Assembly (NCBI GenBank): GCA_020152595.1
Contig: JAIGNY010001813.1
Coordinates: 585,001-649,000 of the forward strand
DNA: 64,000 bases
Source: Chiridota heheva
Taxonomy: Eukaryota > Echinodermata > Holothuroidea > Apodida > Chiridotidae
Direction of reading: 5' to 3'
The position numbers and the translations under genes are program-made. Below, piece by piece: positions 1 through 31,790 of this stretch; position 1 is the first letter of the stretch; each line of letters begins with the position of its first letter. Under the pieces are notes generated by a model. It searched no databases. It was not told the origin of the DNA and saw only the letters and a program-made list of their open reading frames with translations.

Positions 1-3000
1 TATCCAATTCTGTGCTTTCCATTTCATAAAAAAACTAATTCATTTCTCAAGTCTGACAATGTTATTCACGCTTAAAACTATTCCATTATTCGAACACCAG
101 CTCAAGTTATAATCATCAACAGTGAGGATTACGGTGCAAGGCGTTGCATCTTTACAAATTTAATATTAGATTAAAGAATAAAGAAAGAATAATAATGGAA
201 TAAATTGAGTCACGAAGATTGATTGATTCTTAGATATTAAGCTCCAAATTTAAAATTGAACATTCCAGAATTTGTAATAAATTTTATTGTCACGTATATG
301 CTTTTTAATTTAGATATGAAATTAAATTCGTAGAAAGTCGATCGTGAACCCCCTAGATCGTCGGGGTATATTCTTTTCGTAAATGAAATGTTTGGAGCCG
401 AAGTAATGATCGTTACGGTTCGTGGCAACATTGGATATCAACCATTAGGCCTCATATCGAATGCCAATCATGTGACAAGTCCCTTTAAACTAACATTTCC
501 CTTGTCGGTGAAGTTGAGAGTTTTTTGGCGCCCTTTTAAGTAAATGATGGGGTTCATGATAAATTATTCCTGTCCTGGAGAGCCGATAGAAGGATGTTTT
601 GTATTATTAGTAGACATCGGAAGAAGTTATCATGACATTTAAAAGCCTATATGCACTTTTATGTTCATTTAGTCGATAAGTTTAAAGTAATGGAAAGTGC
701 AAATAAAAAAAGTACAGACATTGTCAAAATATAAAACCATCTATTTGCAAAAAATATCTATCAGCTTATAGAAGAATGTCAAATATAGAAATAATAAGAA
801 TCACAATAACATAATCGTCACATTCAAAACCCTTCTTTGCGTTCACCAATAAAAAATAAGGGCTCAGCAAGCTCAACGACCCTCCTAAAGTAGTCCGCGA
901 CCACCCCTCCCTTTTCTTGATCTGGTCTGGAGATGACTATGCATGATTTACAGTCTACCAATATGAGTATTGTACTGTAGGCATCGTTCAATCAATATGA
1001 CCTTTTGCAACCAGCAGCCAAGTGAGTCGGTATCCCAGTCAATTTGGGATGAAAGATACATCTGTATAGCCTACATGCTCACATGCAATTATAGGTAGCC
1101 ATTAAATGATACAATATTGACATTGGTATCAATTCTACTCATACCTCCATAATTCATCTCCAAAGGCACTCGTGTCACGGTGAACTTTGCACACTTCCCA
1201 TTCCCCTCGTGATAGAGAGGGATCCCTTTACCTGTTTACCAAACATGTTTACATCCATTTTCAGTTGCACGAGTCACAAATGTATCTACTAATTGTCAGT
1301 TTCATTTAAACATTTGAAATGGAAGTCATCAGTCAAAAACCCTTTTAGACCCTATACAGCCTCTACTTGTAAAGGAAAATCTTAGTTGGACCCCCTTATT
1401 TTTTTTTAAAGTTCGGATCTATCTTTGCTTCAGCATCACAGAAGTAGCATAAGTCTTCCATTAATTTCAGGCTTCGAGCCACGTAACTCAGAATCTAAAA
1501 ATGATTTGTGCAAAATTGTAAGATTCTACCATTATTTCTTAAAAGTAATTGGACTTTTGGGTGTCAATAGTCCTCTAAGACAATTTTGTCATATAGTCGG
1601 AGGCGACTCTCATCCATTGACTTACTGTCGTCAATCGAAACGACTTTTGGTAGTACCAAAGTAAATAACCGAAATGTAAACAGCTCGTTTATCAGTGCGC
1701 TGGTAATTGATTTCCGATTTTTTTGTTTTTTGTTTTTGCCACCTCCAGACCTTCTACCAGTCTACGATGTAACTAGTTGTAATCTCGCTTTTCATTCACA
1801 ATCCGAGAAAAAAGGTCGAAAAGGTGTGACCGAAATATGCACACAAATAAACATGGAAATTGGAGGTCTCGGGCCTATACCTCGCCTCTCATAAATCATC
1901 ACGTGACGACTTGGCTTGTAGCCTTATTTTACAGTCATTTGTACTTGTACAAAAAGTAGAGACTGCTCATGCAGTTATGTATTAGGATGTTGTCAATGAT
2001 GTGTCGTCCTAAGTCAACATACACAATGAATGATAGATGTTGGCATATTTGTTTCAGTTTATAACTGTTTTACAAACCAAATCGGAGATCTAGCTGTCAA
2101 GAGGATGATTTTAGCGCACAAGTCTGTTGGTCACTGAACGAAAATGGCATATAAATGAAGAAAGTATCAAAGCGTTGTAAAAGAGTGACTGATTTCAGAC
2201 TAGAAGTGACATCACAGATTCTCTTTCCGTCTTGCCCATTTACCAGAAGTATAGATTTCAAAAAGTGTGTGTGTGGGGGGAGGGGGGGGGGGCACGGCTT
2301 TGGAAGTGCACTAAGGGCGGACCCATGAATGAGAAGTAGCGCTAATCGCCCCTGCTAGCTGACCATTCGTTATATAGTATAACACAGATCATCACAAATG
2401 GATCTATACATCAAAAACATGTTTTCAACCAGTGAAAATAGTCTAAATGATTTCCAATACGATGCATTGTAATGTGACGTTACTTTGATGTGGGTAAACT
2501 TTCTTCACCGGTCATTCTAAAACAAAACTTTAGACATCGATAAAGCTCATCTTTCTCACCAACGGAACAAACTACCAGAGAGTTTCTTCATATTTTTGAT
2601 TCTCCTATTGATCAGTCTATTATTATACGAGATGGACATGTGAACCAACATAGTTTTTCACAAAGAGCATAGCTTGACAATAACATACCGCCTGTACTCT
2701 AGTCAACAAGTACATCCGAGAAGTTTCCGAAAGGATATATACATTGCGAATTTTGCGAATTAAGGGCGGAAAGATTCATTTAATTCCCGTGTTGAGAACG
2801 GAACAGCTCGATCTGAAATAGCACGTGACTAAGGTTGAAAGGTTAACGAAATGAATTTAAGAAAGAACCTCTGGGATCTGCAATAAAAAGACTTAAATGA
2901 ACCTGTCTTTCTATATAAGTTTAGGCCATTGCTAAGTACCTTGCACTTTTTCTGACTCCCATAAACTCTTTAGAATGTTCCACCTGCATTGCTCAATGTT

Positions 3001-3045
3001 GTATCATTTGAATTATAATATCTCTCCCTCTCTTTCGTTGTAAAG
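1..3045. other. 5' flank or upstream intron of chordin, no exon seen
   Basis: The first chordin exon visible in the window starts at 3046 in the middle of a VWC domain, so an upstream intron must occupy at least the end of this stretch. I looked for the expected first half of VWC1 (a Cys, a W-x-P, then C-x-x-C-x-C before a donor) and for a signal-peptide exon and found neither. The stretch is AT-rich non-coding DNA with one G-rich low-complexity tract near 2268-2292. The short open frames between 1425 and 1894 show no codon bias or domain I recognise. Confidence 0.6.
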
Positions 3046-20823
<17,778 letters not shown>

Positions 20824-23800
20824 GCGCATACGCAGTGTAGACACTACCATAGCAGCTTTCATTCTAACCAACAGCAATCTTGAGATGTTCAAGGTTTATT
20901 AGAGTACTATTGGAGGATCGAGTACGACGAATGTGTGTGACGACATAAACCAAAAGTTTTTAAAACTTTGAGCGGTACTTTGATAAAGTGTATGATGGTG
21001 CAGGATTTGCCAAACTGCAAAATATCCTTTTTGGATGTTCCTTTGAACGAACAATATTATTTTATATGCAAATGAAGTTTTTTCCTTCTAGAATGACTTC
21101 TGAATCATGTTTATTAGTTATTGCAAAACATACAACTCCATAAGCAAAAAAGAAGACTTCGAAGATTCGAAGATCTGAATATTGTAGTATCGCCTGGAGT
21201 AGTCCGTGTGACAGGGTAGATAAGTGCGAAGAAGAACAAAGTGCGCCCTCTTATCGTAGACGCAGCCAGTGCCGATTTCGGCGGGAAAGTTGATATATTT
21301 ACTCGCCCGTGTGACGTAACTAAAGTGAGCTATCTTATGCAATGTGCAATACTAGTCTTACATTTAATTCGTTTGGTAAAGTGGATACCCACGTTTTTCA
21401 CAACTACGGACTTTTCATCCCAATTAAGTTGACGTTGCTGTTTTGCGATGTGGTCAAAGGTCCTTACGGACTCGGACGATCTTGGACCGATATTGTCCAT
21501 ATGGGTGATTGCACGGAGATCTGCAGTTTTAATCAGAAGTATACAAGATGCACATTTTGAAGATCCGTTTCGCATTAATTCATATGTGTGGCCAGTGATA
21601 GCTTACCAATCTTAAGTTATACTTATTACCAAGTTAGGTGCTGTAGTTCCACCACGTACAACTGGTGACGAAGTTGACACTCCTGGCTGGCATCAATGCA
21701 TTGTCTCTGGGATTGTCTCGCAATCGTATGTTGAAATAGCTATGAATTTTAAAATCGAATTCGAAATTCGAAATTAATTTCAACTTGGAAAATGAACGTA
21801 GGCCTATATTACAGAAAAGGGCAGTTGCATTTGAAAATGAAATTTCGGAAAGTTATTGGTATAGGCCTATATCGATAAGCAGTGGCGCAACAATAGGGTG
21901 GGAGGGGGTGGGTAAACCCCACGGGCCACGAGCAAGAATCGAGATCTCAGGGGCCCAGAGCAATGATACTGCGATATGTTTGTTATGGGGCCCGAACGCA
22001 CTGGAGCCTCTTCACAATTGAAATTTCGCAAGGGGATTCGCTCACCCAATTTACACTGGTTATTAGCGCTGGTCAATGAGAAGGGTACAGGTAGCATTCA
22101 AGCAACAATGTTCTAAACGTTGTATACATTGTAGTCAAGAAGCTTACGTTTCTTAAATCAGTATATATACACAGCTATATCTTTATTAATATCTTCAATA
22201 TTTCGACTCCATTAGAATATCACCAGTTCAAATTGAATGCGAACGAAATTGATAGTTTTGAAAGAATAAATAGTTATTATTCTTTTTAATCGCATCTGCT
22301 GCCATAAATGGTATCATTGTATAATGTTTGGTATTTTCGAATTTTCTAAACTGGAAGCTATAAAAGACATTGACTTCCACACTCTAATGGCAGAATGGAA
22401 TGGTCAACTGTGACCATATCATGGTCACATTTTTTGTTTAATTTTGACCATGATTAGATCAATGCATAGTTGACCATGTCACGGTCATAATTTGATCATT
22501 TCAAATTGAAGCATTTTAGAGTGCAATGGTTTGATATCGGTTCCATTTTGTCACGAATTTCATTGGTGAAGGTATACAATAATGATGATTATCATATAAT
22601 GATCTTGTCATTTTTCAAACATTGAAACCGGTTGGGGAAATTAAGAATAGGCCTATTTTTGAAATGTAGAAATATGTGATTCCCGTTTGAGTTGAATTAG
22701 AATGTAGAATTTGCTTAACTTTACCAAAGTAATCATAGGTCTGAAAAAATGTGAAATATAGTCGAATAATTTCAATCACATTTTGAAGAGAATATTTTAT
22801 AAATATATAAGATATGCAGTCAACTTTACTATTTACGTACATTAGTTTGGGCTCTGGTATTAGATTAGAAAACAGAACTTTGTCATACTCATCGTTTAGT
22901 CGGTCAAAATTGGTCGTCCCAATTGAAATATTGTTCCCAATTGAGAGATCACCCGTAATAGGAAAAAACGTGTCAAATTCTTTTCGTATTGTAATAGGCC
23001 TATTTGAATTAATTATACTATTAAACAGACAGGGTCTTCCTTGATATTGCCAATTATATAAGCATATTTTTGTATTCGAATGTATTCAGTTAATTAAAAC
23101 AATGTATGGTATAGGCTAATACTATAAACCTTTTCAAATCTGAACTAGCAATTTTCCTGAAAACTAATTCAAATGTCACATGGCCACAATGCATGCACGC
23201 ATTGTTGCTTTCAACTTTTCCTCCATCAGTCCACCTGTCCACTGAGCAACTGCGGCTGATGGTCAGAGTTAGTGACACAGTGGTGTAGCCACGGACACAC
23301 ACACACACACACGTTTTTGAGAAAATCTTCAAAAATTGGGATATTATTTTTGCTTTTTATACATTTTTTGCTTAAAAAAACAAACAAAATTGCCCTCAGA
23401 TATGGCCTAAATATGAACGCTTTGTCTTGTGAGGGGGTGGGGTGGGTCTAGGACCTTGGGCTCTCTCATTTTTCACTGGTCAAAGTGGTAACAAATTCGA
23501 TTGGTCGAAGCACTGAACTTATCACTTTCAACTAAAATCGGTTTAAAAGGCGGAAGAAACTATGAAATGCCGGACAAAAACAATTCCCTTTCCTAAAGAA
23601 AATCCTCCTTTTAGTCTTTTCTTGTTGAAAGACTTCTTACTAATTCAATTTACAGGGTCCGTCATTTTTATGTAAAAGACTTTTATACAGTCCATAACAT
23701 TTGTTTCATTTTGAAACGCTCATGTTAAAATTTAATCTTTTGCTTGGTATTCAAAATACCGACGAAGTGTTTGTGTGCGTCCAATATATTTTTATGTAAC

Positions 23801-25123
23801 TTATTTGAAGTTGTAATCGTGTCTTTTGCAAAAGAATTCTGGGAAAATCTTAGAATAAATCTTCTGTTTAGATGTTCGCACATGTTTACACTTTGATTGG
23901 AAATGTGCAAACATGAAACAACATTCACAATTTTGTGTTCCCCAGGTACCGGCAAGATTCCGCCTATAATTACTATAATAGAAAAAATGGTCTGAAAAAA
24001 GATAAATATAATCATTAGATGATACTCACTTATATTTACAGTCTCAAAGGAAAAATATCTTCCCCACATATAAATTCAGAAGTGAACGCCTCCGTGCTAA
24101 TAACGTCACTTCCGGTTTTACTTTTCCTTATTGATTACAATAAATCTGTGATGTTATCGATAACACATGCGGTTCCCTATGTTTGGTGGTCTGGCGGACT
24201 TGTGTGATTGATAGCATCTCATATTTCTCGCGATCAATAAAGAAACTTGAAAACCGGAAGTGACGTTACCAGTACGGCGGCGTTCACTTCTGAATTTATT
24301 TATGGGACGATATCTTTCAACGCACCTTCCACTGCTTAACTTTGTGTGAAAAACACAAGTTGTAGCTATCAGATTATTTGGCTTAACTCAGTGACGTTCA
24401 ACTGTTCAATGCGTATAGAACTAGGGCAAACTAATCACGTTGTTCTGATACCATCAGCTCAAACTTAGATCAATGTATTATGATATATATTGTTTAATCC
24501 AGAAACTGTAGATAACTTACCTAATTTGATCGTGTTGTAGTGTGAACAAAACGTGACCGATTTATGAAAAAGAAAAAAAAAACATCAAGAAAGCTTACAT
24601 GATTCCTAAAATAACTTCTAGTTCTTAATGACGTGTGTTCGATTTAAGTTCTTCCCAGTCTTATGTTAATGGCAATTACATCTCTTCATTTTCGTTACCA
24701 TGGTAACAGCATCATCTTCAATATCTCTATATTATCATTTACCTTTTTAAAGTTTGATGAAGATAGACTACCTTGAATAATAGGTAATAATTTGTTAAGT
24801 GCCAATTTTGTCAGATTTTAAATCGTTCGAGTGTTACTTTCAACAGTTCAAAGTGTGAATTTTATGTAGAATATTTTTGTAAATTATTTTGTAAGATAAC
24901 AGTATTATATAATATAAGGAGGTGTAAGTATTCTGTCTAATTAACATCTTTCGATGTTTTTCGTTTCATTGTTTTGCTTCAAATGAAAATTAAATTTTTT
25001 AAATTCAAGGATTTGACTTTTTGTGTCCATTCTCGATATCGGTTTTTCATTTGTTTGAATATTTCTAAGATTCAAAAATCGTAGAATGGCGGTCATTTTG
25101 ATGACGTAAAATAAATAAACTCT
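20824..25123. other. chordin 3' flank and intergenic DNA
   Basis: The 3' UTR must begin here but I see no strong poly(A) signal close to the stop; the first clear AATAAA is at 22265-22270. Features visible are a degenerate palindromic segment at 22378-22535 (repeated GACCAT/ATGGTC with CACTCTAA near both ends), a CAGTGGTGTAGCC start at 23278 with a short AC run, and scattered TAGGCCTA motifs. No credible coding exon was found. Confidence 0.5.
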
Positions 25124-25735
25124 TAACGGTGGATCGACCCCACCCTCCCCCCCCTTCTCCAAACGGATCCATACTCAAGCTCCCAAATGGATCAACACTA
25201 GCAAACCTCCAAAGTGGACCTACACCCACTGAAAACCACACAGTGGATCGATACCCCAAACTCTCAAAGTGGATCGACTCCCCAAAACCCCGGTGGATCT
25301 ACACTCCGAACTAACACCCCCAAACACCAAAGTGGTTATCCACACCCACAACCCCCAATGCGGATCGACACTGTGACCTCAAGTCACCAAAGTAGATCCA
25401 TACTCCAGACCCCAAAGTAGATCCACACCCACTGGCAAGCTCCCAATCTAATCAACACTCCTTAACCCCAGGAGTGGACCTAAAACCCAAATTGGATCGA
25501 CATCATTACCTCCTAAAGTGGATCGACTCCCCCAAACCCCCAAAGTGGATCGACTCCCCCACACCCCTAAAGTGGATCCACACTCCAAAATGGATCCACA
25601 CCCCAAAGCTCTAATGGAACAACACTCGCAAACCCCTAAAGTGGACCCAAACCACAAATTGGATCGACTCCCCCAAAGTGAACCAACATCTGAAAACCCG
25701 CAAAGTGATCACCACCCCAAACGGATGAGCCCTGA
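25124..25735. repeat. minisatellite of CCCCAAAGTGGATCGACTC-type units
   Basis: About 600 bp of irregular 22-32-bp units sharing CAAAGTGGATC and CACCCC, with variable lengths between. Because of the unit length, several frames are open on both strands and give fake Pro/Ser/Asp-rich proteins. The 25481-25580 part is the most regular. Confidence 0.9.
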
Positions 25736-27369
25736 CTGACTGATGCGGCCACTTGGATCCGCTTTGGAGATGTTACATGATAAAGTGACAAAAGTGCACA
25801 TTTTCGGAGCCACGGTGTGAATGTATAATGAGTCAGTGTGGCCAGTTCCATTCATCGATGCCAGTGCAAACCCAGCTAATGGCAAGTACCGCTTCTTAGA
25901 TACACCAAAAATCTTCCGCACACACAAAAAATGAATAGCCATCTTATCTATTTGAACAGAAAATATTTTGATTCAAATAATGCATTTATTTATATGCAAA
26001 CTGACTAATAGTTACATTATGCTATTGCGCTAGACTTTAATCTTGCCGGAAAGTTTTCGAAGTAGGTGCAAAATCCTGAAATTCTTTCAGTTTTAAAGAA
26101 TTGATTAAAATAAATCAGATTTGTCAAAAAAAAACTGACCGGCGGAAGGGGAGTTGAATTTTTTGAAAAATTCAGTAAAGTAGGCGTCACGCCTCTCTCC
26201 CCTCTTTTGGCGCCCCTGTTTCGAATTCAACAAAATATGTCCAATCATAAAGAGATTGTCATGTGTGAGCAATAATCACGACAGCAGCTTTTTAAGCGTT
26301 TAAAATTTTCGGGAAAAATTTGACGGATTTCATTATTATATTTGATGAGCTTCGGCAGTTCAATTTTTAGCTCCGAAAAAGCGGTGGAAGTATTTCGAAA
26401 ATCGTCGTCTTCAGCGTCGGCGACGGTAAAGCTTACACGAACTTCAGCACAACATTTCAAGTTTCTACACATCTCCAAAACATTGACAAGCTTTTAAAAT
26501 CACACTGCGGCAACATGTCTACGTCTGTGCACCGCGAAAATCGGCGTCGAGCCTAGCAAGACATACAGACATATGAGCTTGAGCTTTCATGTCATGAAAT
26601 GTAACTGACATTAAACTCTATGTTTGATAGACTGGTTAAAGAACCCGACTCACATGACTCACCTAGTGTGGTTTTTTTCAATAATAGAAATGATATATAA
26701 TAGTATTGCAGAAAAAAGGGCCTATTGAGGAGGTTTGTTAAGTTTCGACAACATTTTTCAAAATTCTGTATTAAAGTATTACTATGCTTCATTAACACGT
26801 TGTCAGGCTTCTGCAAAATAGGTTCAGAAAAAGCTTCAGGAAATATCAGAATGAACGAAAATACATTGAACAGTTTCAACAAAACGTTGATCATCAGTAT
26901 GCACAACATGCCTGGGGCTTCTTTTATTTTTTTCTACAATTTTTGATCCAGTTTGTCAGTTTGGCAAGACAGTGACTTCATTTGAGAATATATTTTTAAA
27001 CTTTAATACCATTTAAATGGGCTCTCGCACCATTTGTGACAAGCTCGTCAAAACATTGTCGAAATTAATTAATACGTGGATATGCATAGCCAGCATTACA
27101 GCGACGAAGTTTCTAAACCCTTTAGAGTCTTTATATTTACTTTCGGAAAGGTGTCCACAAGCATCGACAACACGTTAAATATCTTCAGGAGCACTTTGGT
27201 CAAATTTTTTAAACTCCCTACGTTCGTCACAACCCCACTCGTCTCAGGCTTCAAATTTGCATCTAAATGCCCCACAAACTGGCTACCTTGTTTTGTTTGG
27301 TTCAGGGAGTTGGAATAAAATATTCAAATCACACACTCACAAGTTATCTATGTATTGATGGACAATTAC
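25736..27369. other. intergenic, no gene seen
   Basis: AT-rich DNA with no recognisable domain in any frame, no tRNA-like boxes, and no inverted ends that I could pair. It lies upstream of the PHD-bearing retrotransposon relic. Confidence 0.5.
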
Positions 27370-27474
27370 ATTCGTACAGATCAAGTTGGAAAATGTCAAA
27401 ATTTAATACACACAGGAGAAAATTACTCCTCTTATTCCTTACCTTTTCTAGTGATATCTAAAGCAATCCTGGAC

Positions 27475-27702
27475 CCTCCCAAAACTTTCCTTGCAAACAA
27501 TGAACACATCCTGACATCTGTCAAAAATAACCAGAAAGATATTTGTTGCGATGACTGTGACACGTGGCTTCATAGTAATTGTGCAGGCATTACAAATGCA
27601 GCTTGCAATACCCTTGCATCATCAATCTATGATTGGTTTTGTTCGGACTATTCGGCTCCTTGTGGCCTGTACTCCAGTGTAGGAGACCCGATAAAGCAGT
27701 AA
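27475..27702 (+). pseudogene. PHD-finger fragment, retrotransposon ORF relic
   Basis: The frame contains K-D-I-C-C-D-D-C-D-T-W-L-H-S-N-C-A-G-I followed by W-F-C-S-D, the C-x-x-C ... W-x-H-x-x-C ... W-x-C pattern of a PHD-type zinc finger. Such single PHD fingers are common in ORF1 or the ORF2 N-terminus of animal non-LTR retrotransposons. The leading C-x-x-C pair is not preserved and the frame ends at a stop at 27700. A decayed mobile-element origin is therefore more likely than a host gene. Confidence 0.6.
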
Positions 27703-28031
27703 AGTGTGACAATTTTGATCAATGAATCCACACCAAGTGCTGCAACAATGATGACTCAAAATACAGCAACCTCATGCATTCTAGTTGTACCTGGATATTT
27801 GTGACTTCATGAACTTATCCGATTTTTTCTTCTCAACTAACAATTCCATTCAACAATTCCATCACTTTGACATACCGATGTCAAATTGAAAACAAATCCA
27901 AATTGAAAACAAATCCAAAAAAGGTAAAAAAGGAAGGTTCTAAAATTTCTTGTTATCAACTTTCAAAGTGTTCGAAACAAGAAAGCCTGCACTGAAAGTG
28001 TTATAAAAGAAAAAGACCCAGTAACATTTAT

Positions 28032-28286
28032 CTACCTACTGTGGTGTAGCGGTTATCATACCTGTCTACAGACCACGGACCCTGGGTTCAAGCCTGGGTT
28101 GGGTAGACATGCCAGTGTACCACAACTGGTTATCAAAGGCCGTGGACATTGACTTGGTTGTCGATGTTATGTCTGTCCGTACGTCGCACCTGTGTTCTCG
28201 TCCGGGTCGTATTAAGCGTTTCGTGATAGCATTGTTACTATCATAACCGAATACGCAGGCGACGACCCCGTCATTGTAATTGTTCA
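28032..28286 (+). repeat. tRNA-derived SINE, copy 2
   Basis: Begins CTACCTACTGTGGTGTAGCG (A box TGGTGTAGCGG), has the B-box-like GGTTCAAGCC, and continues into a body of about 170 bp ending near ATTGTAATTGTTCAC. The match to the minus-strand copy at 3816-4076 covers the full element and looks very close, so the family was probably active recently. Confidence 0.87.
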
Positions 28287-30426
28287 CTGTCGTCGTCGTT
28301 GGCTAGCCCATGCTACCTCCAACACCGCAATAAGATTTTTCTTCTCTCCATAACGGACGAGACAACAACTTGTCCCCATTTTGCAAAAAAAGCCCTTCTT
28401 CTCCCTTTACAGTAAATCTCACCGCCGTTTTGCGTAAAGCACGCTTTTATTCTTTAGTGTATCCTGGTGGGTACTGTCTAGATCGAAGAAAAAATCATAT
28501 TTCTTTTTCACCGAAGTGCTTACTGGGAAGCCATTTTTCTGTTCGTGGGCAAATTCTTAGAGAACAGTTGGGCTGTACATAAGTATTACTAACTTCGGTT
28601 TTAGCTTATCACTTCAGTACACAAAATTAATTAAAGGAACCGTACAGCACACCAGTAAATTACCTAGTAAAATCAGTCCGGAGGGGACCAAATTCACTAC
28701 ATTCCTTAGGAAATAAGGACCGGGGAGGTCCAAATTTACGGGAGGCAAAATTTATTATCACACCGGCATACATCGGCAAGACAAACAGATTTGCCAAGAT
28801 TATCACCAACTTTCACGAGATGTTAGCGAGTTTCGGCAGCAACGCTGATTATCTTCCTAAACACATAGCAACTGGTAACGAAAATCGTTGCTAGATTTCA
28901 ACAGCATATCAATAGGCCGCGACAATGTTCCCACATGCTGTCTAGTTTAAAGAGATAATTTTATCCAGAGGTTTTTTTTCTGGAAGAACTCGGCAATTGA
29001 ATTGTAAGGAGCGAACAATTGAGTTGTGGGGAGCAAGGGAAGCTCTGAAAAAGTAAGTAGTTTTAAAGGAAGGAGAACGTGATGGACTGAGGGTGCAAGC
29101 AAGAACGTGGGGGTGAAATGGCAATTGTAGCAGAGGGGTTGGAGGGAGCCAATAAGGAGGTGGGAGTAAGTGTGACCTATTCTAAGACAAAATTATTGCT
29201 TAAATTTGAACAAATTGAGGAATGTTCTTGAAAATGAAGGCAATTTCTCCAAAATTAAAGCAACTTTAAGAAAAAGAAAATGAAACAAAGATGCTTGTGG
29301 GCATTTATTTCAGCTTTCCTATATCCTATGAAGTAACAAAAAACAAGGATGAAAACACAGAAAGTCAGGAATGTATACGAGACAACTTTATTTCTACCCA
29401 GGCTTACCAGAGTTTTTCCCAGGACATGAATATTCATTGCAAATAAGTTTCTCATTAATATGCAAAAAACTGGAAAAGATTCTGAATATCAAAATAAGAA
29501 AATAAAACCAAGTGAACTACGGCTACCAGCTCATTGCAAGCAGGTGAATATCAATAATAAAAAAATATGATGATTAGTGGTGACGCTACGAGGGGATTTC
29601 CCCGTCCCCCAACAAGATCGCTTCCTCCTAGAAAAAACTGTGATCGACATATTTTGTCCGATATACAGGCTTTTGCCTCCCATGAGACAAAGCTCCTCCT
29701 CCCCTTTCCCATGGTATCAAAATCCTGGTGCCGCCACTGATGATGATATCAACGGCATTTGTCACGGATTTCAACGTCCAATTCAGACCATATGATTATC
29801 AAAACTGGATAATTCCATTACCAGAACGGGTGAAATAAATTGACATGAACATGAGTTGATATGAAATACATTATTAAATATTGCAATTTTATGATTTGGG
29901 AGTTGCATTTTAGTAGTTCACTTGCACATTTACTTAGCACAACTGTCGAAAGTTCGTGCAAACAATTGGCATAACAATGTGGCTGTTGTTCATACATATG
30001 ATTAATTACCTTAAAAATGAAAACCAATGACAAACATTGAATTCTAGGACATAGTAATATAGCCAAGGTCAAATTAGTAAGATGGATAAAATGTATAAAC
30101 TTGAATATATAGACCACAAATTTTACTTCCTAAGATTCATACCTTAGGTTTGAAACTTGAAGAAATGAACTATGATTAACCAGTTTCCTGATTGCAGTCT
30201 CATGAATAGACGTCAGGTCTTATAACATCAAAATAATCTTAAAGATTATTAAATAACAATGACTCAACATGGAGTGGAATTAATCAAGGTTAACTTAGTG
30301 TACAAGGATATGAGGATGATAACTTAGCAAGGGGACTTTCATTGTATTAGGTGGTTGCATGGCTTTTTAGGACAGCTTTGGATATCTGAGTGGTCAAATG
30401 CTCACCCTAATGTGCTGTCTTAAGTA
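28287..30426. other. intergenic, no gene seen
   Basis: Holds AT-rich and purine-rich stretches and a repeat-like G/C segment near 29576-29740 (GTGGTGACGCTACGAGGGG ... GTGCCGCCACTG), which resembles an eroded hAT-type MITE. No coding exon found. Confidence 0.45.
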
Positions 30427-31001
30427 GTGCTGTCATGACATGGCTCTATTACGTATCAATTATCGTGAAGAAACATATCATGATATATCGTAGTAGCGCG
30501 ATACTTTTCAAGAAAACTGACTCAAGACACAAATCGTTAATATCACTAATGTTATATGATCATGGAGTCACAAGTTACTCCATGATATGATGAACGCAAG
30601 AAAAAATGATCTGCAGATCTAGCAGACGGCATGATCGCGTGACTATTAACTTTCATCATGCACGTGTTTGGTAATTCAGCAAACGTGACCATGAATCATT
30701 AAAGTGAGAGTTTGAGTGGCACATTCTGGACCAATTTTTCGTTCTTTTTGCCAACTTACATTGGCGTGTGCCTGTGTGGTGACGGAGCACGATTTTTTAA
30801 TTAGTTTTTATATTTCACGATTATTTTGATTTACTAGATTAAGTATCGTAATGTTAGAATTGTAACGTTAAGTAGCCTAGTTGCGCAAAAATTTCTTGGT
30901 TGAGTATTAGTTTTTGGTAACGCCATATGTTGCAAAGGCATATTTCATGTCTTGGGGAAAAGAGATATCGCAATAATCGATGTCATGACAGCACTAAGTC
31001 T
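30427..31001. mobile_element. MITE with 16-bp perfect inverted ends, copy 1
   Basis: Starts AGTGCTGTCATGACAT and ends ATGTCATGACAGCACT, an exact inverted pair. AAGT flanks both sides. The interior contains AAGAAAACTGACTC, a segment around AACGTGACCATGAATCAT and CATATTTCATGTC, all present in reverse at 37847-38462, so this is a two-copy family in the window of about 575-615 bp without coding capacity. Confidence 0.8.
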
Positions 31002-31790
31002 CAAGACTAACAAACTTGACCATTAAAACCAGTCAGTCAGTTCATGGTCAGTCGCACCAATTGCAAAGACCAAATCACTGGAAACATAATTCTCATCATC
31101 CCAAATATATCAGCGGGTACATGAAAAGAATATAACAATACCTGTCAATAAAGGATTCCTTTTGTTTTTCTGAGTAATAAAGGTTATCATTGTTAAAAAT
31201 CACGCATTACTTTTTACAGTGAATGATTTATTTCAGAGACATTTCAAATGTTTATGTTGAATGAGTTAAATTTAAAAAGAAAAATAATTACATTAGGTGT
31301 ATACATGACTGAAAGACAAATTCACATCTACTTTGGTAAAAAAACTTTTGTTTGGAAATGTCAGAAAAAATGGATCGAAAATTTCATCGTTGCACAAATA
31401 TTTCAGCTATTAACAATCTACAAAATGCATATTACAACATTGCAAGCTAATTTCATTAAAATCTTAAAAGGGAATACATTTACATAAGTATTTCGAGCCT
31501 AAAAGTGATTGTAGCAATCATGAATGAGAATGATCTTTAACTAGTGCTTTCAGCACTTCAGAAAATAAAAATTTCAAAAAGCTGTACATTTTTTCGATTG
31601 TCAGTGTTTAAATAAATAAAAATCAGATGCCAAACCTGGCGCTAAGATATCACATCAATCAAGTGAGATAGGTATTCAGTCAGAACAGGTTGTAATCCTA
31701 TCATCAATCCCCCCTCCAATGAAAACAAATCCCCTTGCCATAATGGAGATATTCCAAAAGATTAAGTGTGTGTAACAATTGATGGACATA

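Noticed and set aside
21118..21575. Overlapping short frames on both strands downstream of chordin
   Set aside because: No domain and no splice support; likely 3' UTR or repeat debris.
25129..25739. Pro/Asp/Ser-rich frames on both strands
   Set aside because: Derived from the AAAGTGGATC tandem repeat; no independent coding evidence.
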